From Diphasiastrum complanatum (lineage: Eukaryota > Streptophyta > Lycopodiopsida > Lycopodiales > Lycopodiaceae), in the NCBI GenBank assembly GCA_029204225.1, contig CM055098.1:54878282-54942281 (forward strand): a DNA stretch of 64,000 nt. The letters are read 5' to 3'. The notes below the pieces were generated by a model, which was given only the letters and a program-made list of their open reading frames with translations, made no database searches and was not told the origin of the DNA. Of this stretch, positions 23,818-35,237 are shown piece after piece. A program made the position numbers and the translations under genes. Within the stretch, counting starts at the first letter, position 1. Each line of letters begins with the position of its first letter.

Positions 23818-26800
23818 TTACTCTGCAAGAGTTAGCCATTCAAGTTCTAGATCCAATTCTCCACATTCCACATTTTGTAACTTTAGATTGATTTCCTGCT
23901 TCAATTGGCCACGCACAAGTCGTATACTACTGTCTCTGATCAAAGCATTATCTCTTGTTGCAAGCCATCTTCCTATCTGCACATCAACGAGATCATCACC
24001 AAACCCCTCCTGGATTTGAGCAGCAGAAACGAGAGGCTGAAGATCAACCTCGGCTTCACCCATGATGTCATCAGCTGAGAATGTGTCCTTGTCGTATACT
24101 TGCTGCAGCAAGAGTGCCAGAAAAGGGTTATGCTTAGACTATGAACTGTGTGACAGTAGCAATGTTAACTACAGAAGTTTATTCTAAAAGAACCTCGCAT
24201 ATGCTTTTTGCAAGACACAGCTACTTGCTATTGACTGATTCTGAAGTGCCTAGATGTATCTTGTAGGCAAATATCACCTGAAGCTCCTGGCACTGTATGT
24301 CAGGCAAGCTCTGAAAAGCTTGCTAGCCATGCCTCATTTCAGATGATTACTGGCAGCGGATTGTTACCATGGCCTAGAAGAGATTAAACTTGGATGCTAC
24401 CAGTAGCACATACCCTGCTATGGAAAAGTTCACTATAATCCATCTTGAAAGAGTTATGAGCCTCTGCTTTTACAAACAATGCTGCTTTCCCATGGTCCTA
24501 CTTAGGCATGCAAGAATCCAGCTTACACTGAAGTCCTCTGTGCAAGTACTCCCCCTAGAAGAGCATATGAAGGACAACTCAATTCTGTAAACATCATGGT
24601 CTTGAGCATGTAGCCATGGAATGAATAAAAGGTTTTTTGCTAGGCTGATTCTGAATAAAATACTGAAAGGAACTAAAAGATAGAAGGGTAACAACAAAGT
24701 CTACAACTGGAGCAGTCAAATGGACCCAAGGTAAGGAACTGGATAACATTTAGAAGGACAATGAAGGCTTTTCACAAAGTTTGCTGGAAATGGCACAGCA
24801 TGACCAAAATGGCTCAAGGCCAAGGAATCAAAATCTGAATTTGAAGTCCTGTATGCAGCAGTTCAGGTTACTGACACTCAAAAATCTGGTCATGTTGACA
24901 AGTAAAACGAGTTAAATCAATTGTAAGTTCAGAGAGATCAATGAAGATGGGTCACCTTGATTTCCCAACAGAAAACTATGAGAATTCCACTTCAAATAGC
25001 TCTAAGCAAGTTTGTTAGCATCTCCAAGATGATGTTCAAATATGGACCTTCAACCTCTTGAACAAAGATTGAAGACACACGTGACACAGGTTCATACAGC
25101 TGGAAACATTGATGATACAGCAATCACACTTGCTAAATTGTGTTTAAATATCTGACCATAATTAAGAAATTTGGTATGAGATTATTCACAAGGATTGAAC
25201 ACGGGAAGCTTCACATGGAGATTTTTTAAGCCACTATGAATTGTCAAACAAATCAATACACTTACCACTTTGAGGGGATGAGGAGGGCTTGGTACAGATA
25301 GCATGAGTTCTTCATTCCAAACAGGATTCAAGTTACTCTTGATAACCTTGGTTTTGACTTTCTGCAACCCACATTGACATATTGGCTCAAAAATGCGACC
25401 ATATTTGCTGATGGTGCCAGCACTTTTACTTCTGCAAATTTTTGGTATCTACTCTTGTTAACTGAATAGCTTTATTAGCATCAAAATTCAGACATGAAGA
25501 AATATAGTTCTTTGACAGCATAAAGAAGTACTAAATCTTCAAACAAAGGAAGAAAAACTAATGTGCCCATTAAGTTTTCAGCTTAATAACAAGTGGTACA
25601 TGTAAAATTATTGATGTACTTGGATGGTACAACCTAAGGTCTGGCCCTTAATGAATGTACAGAAGAATAGAAGTCCAAGGTGTATATGCCTGACTGTAGC
25701 ACCGCTTTTCCCTCAGAAGGCAACCAGAGCAAAGGCGATAATCTTTAGAGCAAGGTTGCAGGAGAATTTCTTTGGAGATTTCACAGCCATGGGCCCAATA
25801 TATCTTATTTGAGCACTGCTACAAGTCTAGTTGTTATTTGGCAGCTGTTGACTGACTAAAGACTCTAACTAATCAACCATATCAAAAGGTTTAAAGCTGT
25901 CCTCCCTTTTGGACTTTCTTAATTGACGGTACTCCTTTATTGATTTATAAAAAACTTCGATTTTGCCACACCCGGAAACGTCATAGGCTCTTATTCTCAG
26001 CAAGAAAACAATGTTGAATCATCTTTAGATTGCTTGCACCCTGATTAGCCTCAACCATGCAGGGATATTTCAAAGACGTGTTTGTTTGAATAGACTAGTA
26101 ACTAGGGTAACAACACTTTGAAAATATTTTTAGAGATATTTCAAAGACACGATTGTTTGAATGGTAACTAGGGTAACAACACTTTGAAAGTACTTTTAGC
26201 AAGTAATATTGTGATCAACACCACAAGGGCGTACTACAGGCAAAAAAGAACAATAACACTGAGAACATCCACATAGTACCAATGAATAGAGTAAAAATAT
26301 AGAAATCTGCTAATGATAAGCTAAACACTAAGAAGCTACTCTCCCACTATGAGGCTCATAAGCCTATTTATACTGGCTGAGGCCCTATTGTTTCTGAGTT
26401 AGGGTTGGAGGCCAAATAGTGACCTTATGACCCACAGATGACTCTAATAAATGCCAAACAGTAAATGATGGATCCCAGGGTCCACATGGCAAATAATGAC
26501 AGTGTGGACCCCATGGTCTATAGATGTCTCTGACCATGATCATATGCCAATAACAATCCCTCCTCAAGAAGACATTGACCTCGGTGGGTATAGAGAAAGT
26601 GCTGATGCTAGAAATTAGAAACTGCCACCAAATTCGTATACTGGAGAAGATGCTGCAAACTGCATGTGGAAGAAAATATCTAAAACGTAGAAACATAATA
26701 TCACTAACTGCATTATACCTTAGAAGCAGCACAAATTTACGTTTTATGGCAGAAGCTGCAAAACTAGGAAATATGAACCAAAAAGAATTCATCACCATGG

Positions 26801-29800
26801 AGCACTCAGCTGCATACACTGATACACCATGCCAATCAATTAGACTGGGCAAGCCACATGACTGCATCAATATAAACCAATAAAAAATAATCCACCAATG
26901 GAGCTCTCCTGCCCAAGAAATACCATGCTATGCATATAACCCAAGAGTACCACCTAAATGTAGGAATGTGCATCAATGTACTACCCATCACACCTCAAGG
27001 CAACCCGATAGACCATAATGTCATAGGAGCCACAGTACCACAGTTGAACCTCAAGTTACCTCGGACCATGAATGCTTGAGAACGGCTGCAATGAGTGAGT
27101 CATAGCAAACCATGCAACCCTTGAAGGCGGCATCTATGTCATAACCCTTGACTGCCAAATATAAGTCCAAGCCTTATGCAATTAAGGTAATCCTAAGTGT
27201 CGAATTGTAATAGAAATAGATGCATCAATCCCAATGGAAACATTGTGGAGCAGATCCTGAAAGAAGCTTAAAGAACAGGTTTGATTAGAGTTTTTATAGC
27301 TCATGAGAAGCTACTACAAGATGAGTGGAAACACTTATGTATTAAAATCAGCGGACGAATATGAACATCTTCAGGAGCTGTAGAAACGAAACGATCAACT
27401 AAATGAATCTGTGGTAGTACCTCACTGATCCTCATATGGCTCATCACCCCGAATGTGTGGCTAAAGTCCCATCTTTTACAAGTCATGACTCATCGATGGC
27501 AGTATAAATGTTATCACTCTCTAAATGTACTTTTAAAGTAGTTCACTTTAATCTTGTTGCTATACCTCATCTGGAACAACCTCATATGGCTCATCGAAAA
27601 CAGTCTGAGCCTCAACTTTTTGTACTCTGGACTCAACTAAGTACATCATCTACCAAACATCATTAAGTGTCTTACATTAGCAAGTGTCGACATCATATCC
27701 TCATAGGGTCTCTATCCCTGAGCCACAAGATTCTGCAAACCTTTGATGCTCATCCTCATACCATCTCAGTCTCTTAGCTACAAGTCACTATCCCTCTGCT
27801 GCAAGCTTATATCTCTCATCCTTGACCTGAGAAGAAGACATGATTGTGGGAAGAAAAGGAAAACTGCTATAATTCAAGATGTAGAGGTCTCAAATAGTGT
27901 GGCGAAAAGACACTATTCGAAAAAAGTCCCAAATTATAACAAAATCGCAAAAAGATAATTAAAAAAGCCCAAAAAATGGAATTTTCGCATCTCCCTAACT
28001 TCTAGGTGTCAAATTAATAAACTGTAAAGAAGAAACTCGTTGAAGAAAGGCCAACAATCCAAAGGATAAAAGATCCAAGTTTTGACAAAAAAGACTACGT
28101 GGAAAGATGACCTGGTGGATCAATGCTATCTTGAATCCATAGTTGCCGTTCCAAAACGTGGCAAGAAAAATAAAAATAAAAAATTCGTGTTTGGTTAACA
28201 AAGTAAAAATTTATATTCTTATTTTGTCCTTATCGGCTCTTTTTTAAAGCTGATCAAAGATCATATAGAAAAGTTCTTAATTGTGTTTTGGAGATCACTT
28301 TATCCTTTTATGATTTGGAGTTTTGGACTACTGCCTCCAAAATTCAAATATTTGCTTTTCTCAAAAGCTTAATTTGAGTTTATAGTGTCCCTTGCAGACT
28401 CATTGTCAAGCTTTCAAGTTCCTACTCTCAATTGCTTCGACTAGAGCTAGAAAAGTTCCATATCGATTTGCCTATTATTATCAAACGCTATTCTTGCTCC
28501 CTTCGATTCAAAATCGTATTTTTTGATTATCTGCTTTCATATATGGTAGGATTTTCTGCGATTGTTGTGCTGGGTCTTTGTTTCAGTTAGGCACTCCATT
28601 GAATACATATTTTTAGCGAGTTCAATGGATCCAAGCTTGCAAATGAAATAAGCTATAAAGGTTATCCTTTGGGAGATTACTTGAGCAAGGCCACTAATAT
28701 TAACCCATTTCTGGCTAAGACTAAAGGCAGGAAAGTCAGCTACCTTACAAGACACATCCTACCATAACAATCTGTTGTCGGCTTCCACCTCCCTTAATTG
28801 TAGAACTGGTCAAATCAAAAGTGAAGGTGGGTGACCTATTCCTAATATTCCGAACCCTATATCGAGCTTGAGATTATAAATTATACCCAATGGAAACAAT
28901 GGCCATAACATTATGACTAGCCTTTTCACCATTTTTTTTTGGATTAAAAAAAAAGTTCTTCCAGAACCTACTGTACGAAACATACAATACGTTCTGACCA
29001 TTGATACCTGTTCCTAACATTTTTTGATAGGAACGGGTACGGTGTTGTTTCTAAGGAACGACCGTCCAGTTCCTTAGGAACGGATTTTTTATTGTACCGT
29101 TCCTAATGTACGGTACCATTCCTGAGGTACGAAACCATTCCGATTCCGGAACGGAACAGTTCCGTACTAGAAGGGAAAAAAAACACTTTTTAATACCTAT
29201 GTATTGTGATTTATGAAGGTACAAGAGCCAATTCCTAGTTCTATTATTGTTCTTGTACCAGATAGCTCCCAAGTTGTTATGTACATAATTATATTCCTGC
29301 CTCACTGTGAACACGTCGGACTTGTAAATTGTAAATTGTAAATTGTAAATATTAAAATGGCTCACACCGGCCTGTGGTGTTTTGAAACAAAAATGTAAAT
29401 AGCAGTTCCTGGTAACTTGTTGTCCTGCTTATATTTGGTATAGGGTAATGCGTCTTAATTTAGAGGCTGCTGACTGACCTCCTAAAAAGTAGGAGAGTCG
29501 ACCGGTCAATGGGACACGTGTCTTCATTGGGACACTTGGTCCAGTGCATAAGTGACACGGGTCGGACGGTCACTGCCAAGTGGCAAGTGTCGATTGTGCA
29601 TGGGGCTTGCCATGTGTCGACGTTAGGAAAGGGTCAGGGTTAAGTGGGTGCTTGAGGATTATGTATAAGTGAGCCTAGAGAGAGGCATTCCTCATCATAA
29701 TCTATGCAACAGGTGGTTGGGAGGAGACTTAGCAGCAATGCTCTTATGTGTTTATGTTAACAAAATCGAAAGAATTAAAGTTCTTGGATCGTTACACCCT

Positions 29801-32800
29801 TTGCCTATTCTAGAGGGAAGATGGGAGAGTGTATCGATGGACTTTATTACACACTTGCCTCGTACGCAGCTTCAACATGATGCCAAAATGGTTGTGGTTG
29901 ACAGACTCACAAAAATGGCTCATTTTCGTGAGTTTGCAGATGTGTCTACTTATGATTTTCCATTTGCATTACTGCCTAATAGGAATGTTGAACATAAATA
30001 TTGAGCTTATTCCCGGATCCTGTCCTGTAACTAGAGCACCTTGTAGAATAAGCTTGAGAGAGAAAGAGGAGGTGAGGAAGATGCTAGAGGACTATCTTGC
30101 ACATGGGCAGATTAGGCCTAGCTTCTCACCTTTTGTCTAGCCGATCATTCTAGTAAAAAAGGACGGATCTTGGCGTGTGTGTGTGAATTATCGAGGCCTT
30201 AATAAGATTACTATCAAGCATCGATATCCTATGCCACGTATTGATGATTTGCTTGATGCTCTTCATGGTGCTACTGTATTTAGTAAGATAGACTTGAAGA
30301 GTGGCTATCATCAGGTTAGAGTTCGTGAAGAGGATGTTCATAAAACTGCCTTCCAAACTCGGTTTGGTCATTATGAGTATCTGGTGATGCCGTTTGGTTT
30401 AACTAACACCCCAGCTACATTCATGATGTTGATGAATGATGTACTCAGACTGTACATGGGTAAGTTTGTTGTAAATTTTATTGATGATATTTTGACTTAC
30501 AGTGCAGGTGAGGCCAAGCATGTAACCCACCTTAGGACTGTGTTGTCTACCTTGAGGGAAAACAAATTGTTTGCTAACGCAAAAAAGAGCGAACTTTTTA
30601 AAAAAGAAATTGAGTATCTAGGTCATATTGTGACTGCTGATGGCGTGAGAGCGGATCCTAAGAAACTTGTTGTGATCGTTGCGTGGCCTGTGCCAGCTGA
30701 TTTGATAGCATTGAAGTCTTTTCTAGGATTGGCGGTGTTTTATAGAAAATATGTTAAGAATTACTCCCGTATCGCAACACCTTTGACAGATTTAACTCAA
30801 AAGAACAAGTTTGGTGAGTGGACTGAACTGCAGCAAGCAAGCTTTGATCAGTTAAAGCAAGCTATCGCTGAGTGCGTCACTCTAAAAATTGTTGACCCTC
30901 TAAAACCTTATATCCATGATACAAATGTAAGTGACATTGGGTGGGGTCACCATGCAAAAGCTCCCTAGGTCCAATTAGAGTACGTGGGCCCTCATAAGAT
31001 TATTAATTACATTACCGGCCAAGCCCTGAATGACGTGGCATAACTAACAACCTTATACACTGGAGTACCGGCTATCCATGTCAGGAATTATTCTGAATTC
31101 CACATACTGGACATGGACGTAACATTCTTCCCCCCTTAAACTACGTCTGTCCTCAAAAGTGGAAACTAGGGAAGTTCTTCTTTATGCTTTCAACCCTTTT
31201 CCACAAATCATCATCCTCAGTTCGACCCTTCCACCTAATCAAGCACTTAGAGATAGAACACTTTCTCAATTGTTTATCCCTGGTTCCGAGTACTCTTTCA
31301 GGTTCCAAAGGTACACTAAGCAATAAATCCTCCAAGTGGGTAAGATCCTCATCAGATTCAACTACATCAACTTCATGTAAACTTAATTTTAACCGGATTA
31401 CATGAAACACTGGGTGAGCAGTCGACTTATTTTAAAGATCAAATTCGTAAGCTAAAAAACCAATTTTCCTTATAATCCGAAACGGTCCACAATATCTAGT
31501 AGACAACTTATCATGCTTACCCGTACGAATAGTCTTCGAATCATTTGGAATTCTAAGATATACCTAGTCATCAACTTTAAAATCTCTGGGAGACCTCTTA
31601 AGATCAGCACAGTGCTTAGTTCTATCCTGAGCACTACGGATACTATCACGTGCCACTTGCAACATTTCTTGCCCCTTGACATATCAGATCTCATGATCAA
31701 ATTCCTGCATAAGCTCAACCCAGCAAGCTTTATGACCCCTCAGATTGTTTTGAGTTTCTCAAAACATTGATTCAGTTCTTCATTCCATTCAATAGGCGGA
31801 CTAGGTTGACATCTCTTCTTTTTCTTATTAACTCTGCCTTTAGTCAGATTATTTAGAGGCACTGCTACCTTTGCCTAATTAATCAGATTATTTAGAGGCA
31901 CTGCTACCTTTGCCTAATCTTCAATCGACTTACGAAAGAAAACAATAAAACCGAAAATAGATTTAACTTCTCTAACCGTCTTCGGTATCGGCCACTCAAG
32001 CACTAACTTGACCTTACTCTCGTCTATCTTCAACCCATCCGGAGTGATCTTATGACCGAGATACACTAACTCATGCTTAAAGAATTCACATTTAGATTCT
32101 TTAGCATATAATTTCTCTCTTCTGAAAATTCTCAAGATAGTCTTAAGATAATTCAAATGTTCCTTAAGAGTTCTACTGTAGATGATAATATCGTCTAGAA
32201 ATACAACTACGCATTGACCTAGATATGGACGAAATATATCGTTCATCATCTGTTGAAATGTCGCAGGTGCATTCGTCAACCCAAAAGGAAGCACAAGGAA
32301 TTCATAATGACCGAATCTCGTCCGAAAACATGTCTTTTGCACATCATTCGGATGAATCCATTCACTTTTTCTAAACTTTTTCCGTTTAATCAATATCAGA
32401 CTGATTTAGAACAATATTGAACTTTTACGGATCAATCAAAAAAAATTTACGAAACTAGGAGATTTTCGAAATTCGTTCATTATGGACCAAATTGTGAAAA
32501 TCGATAAAAAGCATCGATCATTCAGTTACAGGTGCCATCCCATTACGAACTGATTTCAAACATTTCGGTTACAAAGGTCACCACGGGCCAATGACAGCCA
32601 TTTTTGTATTTACAAGAAGTACATTTGTAAGTAAAAACAGTAAACAACCGGGATGGAGAGTAAAAGCTGTAATAGTATCAAAAGGTTGTATCTCCAAAAA
32701 TTGGTTGTAAATGTGTTCTATATTAGGTATAGAGCAGCTAGTTGAATAATTATGAATCTTTGGTAAATAGATGTAGAAACAAAAAATTTCACAAAGGGCT

Positions 32801-34311
32801 GGTGGTATGGGACATCAATAATTGCCAAAGGGAACTTCTTGTGTGATAATGATCTAAATACCGATGATTAGCATTTACTTCCAAGGTAAAGCTAACACTC
32901 GAAACCATTGGTTATTTTTTTGGGTATTTTGTGAAATTTTGAGGTATTGATCTAGATCCCAATGTGGTATCTCACTATTTACAAGATCAGGAAGCCTTTA
33001 AAACTTATTTCTCATTCAATTGTATCCTTACTCAGAAATTTCTCGAACACAAAACATCAGATTGATTTCACATGATTCCTTCCAGTGTGAAGTTATTCTT
33101 CAAAAGGATGTTAACTTCACGTGAATTACTACTTCTATGAATAGGACTTGGAATTCAAGTGAACTTACAAGGTCATTGGATTTCAATTTGTTCAACCCAG
33201 TTTGATCTCTTTTGCACAGATAGATTGTATATGGATGTTGATTACTATCACTCGGGTTTAAAATCATGGTTTTTGTGAACTCCAAGGGAAGGTCCCTTTC
33301 TAGATTTAAGACCACAAAACGTGAACTTGACTTGCATGTTTTTTTAGGCCAGAAAAATTGTTCCCTCGTAAGCTCGTAACCAAATTGTAAGACGCAAAGA
33401 AGTACTCCATAATATTCTTCTACAATAAGTCTAAAACATGAAAACTAATTGATTTTGTATGCTCTTGTATTGCAACGGAGATACGGTACTTTGACGTCCC
33501 AACTCTCCAATTCAACCTAAAGCTATATATATCTTATATCTATCTTAGCTTTTCTTCGCCCTACTGAATCGTCATAAATTTGGGTAAATTTAATGGCTTG
33601 CTCGAGAGTTTGTGGAGAGTTATGTTGAACTTCCACTTTATAGTTCTCCTGCAAACCCCAAATAAACCCTCTGACCTTATGATAGTCGTCAATAGCTTCT
33701 ATGTAATTCAAAATAGCTTCTATGTAATTCACAGAAGCTATTCTTGCTTGAGAATAGCTTCTATGTAATTCAAAATCTAGTTAAGTAACGACCCTTCCAT
33801 GATGAGTTTAAAATAGGCTTCCTAAGCCCATTCTAACACATTTTCAGGTTAAGAAGGCTTTCTCAAATTCTTGCCAGGTACGTATTTGATGTCACATGAT
33901 GCAAAGAAAAATTTTACTTGAACTAATCTTCAAAACATCTCTCAAGTTTTTTTCTTTAACATTTATCAATAGAAGCAACTAGCAATCAAAGCAATTTGAA
34001 TAATGTTCAAGCAACTTACAATGCTAGCTACTTCTCACTTAAAACAAATTGGCAGAAATCAGTGTAATTCATTAGTGTAGACTTTTATGAAAGTTATGTT
34101 CCAAGCAGCCGTATGACATTGATCATTACCTGCTGCCCTAAAGTAAGAACAACATATGGATCACTTGTGAGCATGTCTCGGACTGCAAGATTTGTTCCTC
34201 TAATAACGAGCACTTTCAACAAGCCCATAAACTCCACCATGCCAATCTGTATTCATTCAAAACAGTTACTAACATTGACATCCTCAACATAGACCTCTAA
34301 TGATCGTGTTT

Positions 34312-34359
<48 letters not shown>

Positions 34360-34844
34360 GCTTGCACAAGCAAGCTTAAACTTGCCACAAGGTCTGTTGT
34401 AAAACCTTCCTCCATCTCTGACATTCCTTTTTCATAGTATAGAATTCTTGAAAATGAATATGCCTACCGTGCATTTTGAAGATACACTATAGAAGGAATT
34501 GGTAGAAGACGAAGTTGCCGATGACCTGATACGCAATGTGGGCTTGAGAAAGTCCTGGTCCACGTACTTTCTCCTAGTAAGTCCAATTAAAAAAAAGTTA
34601 CACCATATATCAATCAAAAAACAAAATGTGCAAAGGTGTTCAAAAAACCAATTGCATTATTACCTTATCCATGTTGTCCGTTCCTCAATTGAAGCTTCAG
34701 GCCCGGGCTTCTCACAATCGAAAGGCGCATAAGCTTCATAAATTGCGTTGGCGACAGCATTCCCTCCAACTTCAACCATAACTGTTATTTCTTCTTCAGT
34801 CCATTCATCCAATGTAACAGAAAGGACCTGTAAAACTAAAATCA

Positions 34845-34931
<87 letters not shown>

Positions 34932-35237
34932 CACAAATAAAAAGCATGATAGTGACCATACTTTGGAGATATGCACCCCTAAACCGCGGTGTACCCCTGC
35001 GCACTTGATGCAAATAAAAACTCCAAGGTTTGTCGACCTAACCAGCAACATAAAAACCATTTGCTCAAAAGAAGACTCTGTGGGCAGAACAACAAAAAGC
35101 TCAATTCTCAAAATCTGCTTAAATCAATGAAGTCAGATTAATGGTGAAAAAACATACGCCCATTTTGGACCTGGAGCTCCACAATCAGCACAAAATCGGT
35201 TATCTTGTCGAGCGAGGAGATTCTTTAAGTTGCTCAT
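23818..35237 (-). CDS. AGD12: ArfGAP and C2 domain protein (AGD12/ZAC type)
   Basis: A GTPase-activating protein for Arf GTPases with a C-terminal C2 domain, expected to act at membranes in vesicle traffic. Exons on the minus strand, by hand: 35237-35158, 35037-34962, 34827-34664, 34573-34468, 34246-34130, 25361-25266 and 24102-23818. Phases join cleanly and give about 307 residues, against about 337 for Arabidopsis AGD12. The ArfGAP zinc finger is CADC...CIKC, with [13 protein letters not shown] carrying the arginine finger, then [13 protein letters not shown] and [12 protein letters not shown]. The C2 domain runs from [46 protein letters not shown] and [20 protein letters not shown] to [19 protein letters not shown] and a stop. 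A short extra exon near 34,370-34,415 may fill the linker; its borders are unclear. The start ATG at 35237 matches the family's N terminus. Intron 5 is about 8.8 kb and full of transposon remnants. Confidence 0.93.
26064..26201. repeat. Tandem duplication, 71-bp spacing
   Basis: GATATTTCAAAGAC starts at 26,064 and 26,135. Each copy continues with TTGTTTGAAT, GTAACTAGGGTAACAACACTTTGAAA and TTTTTAG-like endings. It lies in the large AGD12-like intron, at the left side of a minus-strand LTR, and may mark that LTR's end. Confidence 0.8.
26135..26558 (-). repeat. Minus-strand LTR in the large intron
   Basis: On the minus strand a polypurine stretch (TCTTGAGGAGGGAT) precedes TGTTATTGGCATATG, the typical start of a 3' LTR, at about 26,556. 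A CAGTATAAATAGGC TATA-type box follows about 180 bases on. The left edge is uncertain. Decayed sequence to the right (27.0-27.85 kb, minus strand) may be its internal region, but I cannot name a domain there. Confidence 0.5.
26559..29756. other. Intronic DNA, probable decayed element interior
   Basis: Part of the large AGD12-like intron. 27.0-27.85 kb reads on the minus strand as short open blocks with repeated CATATGAGG and TCATATGGCTCATC words, perhaps decayed retrotransposon. 29,015-29,165 is crowded with GGAACGG/CCGTTCC words. The rest shows nothing I can support. Confidence 0.35.
29757..30968 (+). pseudogene. Gypsy pol remnant with integrase fused before reverse transcriptase
   Basis: An integrase piece ([33 protein letters not shown]) occupies about 29,800-29,960. 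It continues without a clear gap into the start of a Ty3/Gypsy reverse transcriptase ([19 protein letters not shown]), after a frame change near 30,000. The RT then has [35 protein letters not shown], the catalytic NFIDDILTY at about 30,480 and [16 protein letters not shown], and reaches the RNase H start ([12 protein letters not shown]) at 30,940. In-frame stops lie near 30,002 and 30,139. Normal Gypsy order is RT-RNase H-integrase, so this join is a rearrangement. It lies antisense to the AGD12-like gene, in its intron. Confidence 0.85.
30969..31124 (-). repeat. 3' LTR piece of minus-strand chromovirus
   Basis: On the minus strand a polypurine tract (TTTAAGGGGGGAAGAA, complement of 31125-31140) is followed by TGTTACGTCC, a common LTR start in chromoviruses. 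Only about 150 bases remain before the neighbouring plus-strand Gypsy remnant begins. Confidence 0.6.
31153..31800 (-). pseudogene. Chromovirus integrase C terminus and chromodomain
   Basis: On the minus strand: the integrase C-terminal region ([20 protein letters not shown], then [14 protein letters not shown]), then [17 protein letters not shown]. The chromodomain follows ([34 protein letters not shown]) and ends at 31,153. The chromodomain identifies the Tekay/CRM-like chromovirus branch of Gypsy elements and would direct insertion to marked chromatin. At least one stop lies near 31,430, and upstream of 31,800 the integrase core is missing. Confidence 0.82.
31844..31918. repeat. 36-bp direct duplication
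   Basis: TCAGATTATTTAGAGGCACT and the following 16 bases occur at 31844-31879 and again, identical, at 31883-31918, separated by three bases. They sit exactly where the chromovirus pol lost the segment between reverse transcriptase and integrase C terminus. This looks like a deletion with slippage or end-joining repair. Confidence 0.95.
31919..32400 (-). pseudogene. Chromovirus reverse transcriptase fragment
   Basis: Minus-strand reading: [57 protein letters not shown] (intact FLDD active site), [20 protein letters not shown] and [12 protein letters not shown]. The N-terminal palm and fingers, the RNase H and the integrase core are missing. It belongs with the chromodomain piece at 31.15-31.8 kb and the LTR piece at 31.12 kb as one internally deleted element inside the AGD12-like intron. 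Confidence 0.86.
32401..33522. other. Intronic DNA, no recognised feature
   Basis: It lies between chromovirus RT and a gag scrap, possibly the decayed 5' region of the same element. Short open frames on both strands have no recognisable motif. Confidence 0.4.
33523..33732 (-). pseudogene. Gypsy gag scrap
   Basis: Minus-strand reading [36 protein letters not shown] matches the conserved end of Gypsy gag cores (FVRGL...TLEEAI...A). It may be the gag of the chromovirus at 31.1-32.4 kb. A short repeat, GCTTCTATGTAATTCA, occurs three times at about 33,695-33,775, producing the duplicated NYIEAI residues. Confidence 0.55.
34316..34358 (+). repeat. (CT)n microsatellite in AGD12-like gene
   Basis: About 21 CT units between the exons ending at 34,468 and starting at 34,246. 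It reads GA on the coding strand. It adjoins the unresolved short exon at about 34,370-34,415. Confidence 0.95.
34849..34928 (+). repeat. (CT)40 filling most of AGD12-like intron 2
   Basis: About 80 of the 134 bases of the intron 34,828-34,961 are CT/GA. On the coding strand the tract reads (GA)n and ends about 20 bases before the AAAATGATTTTAGTTTTACAG acceptor. Confidence 0.95.

Noticed and set aside
34660-35111. Minus-strand frames with long arginine-glutamate tracts
   Set aside because: Read-through of the (GA)n in AGD12-like intron 2; the real exons on either side splice in phase.
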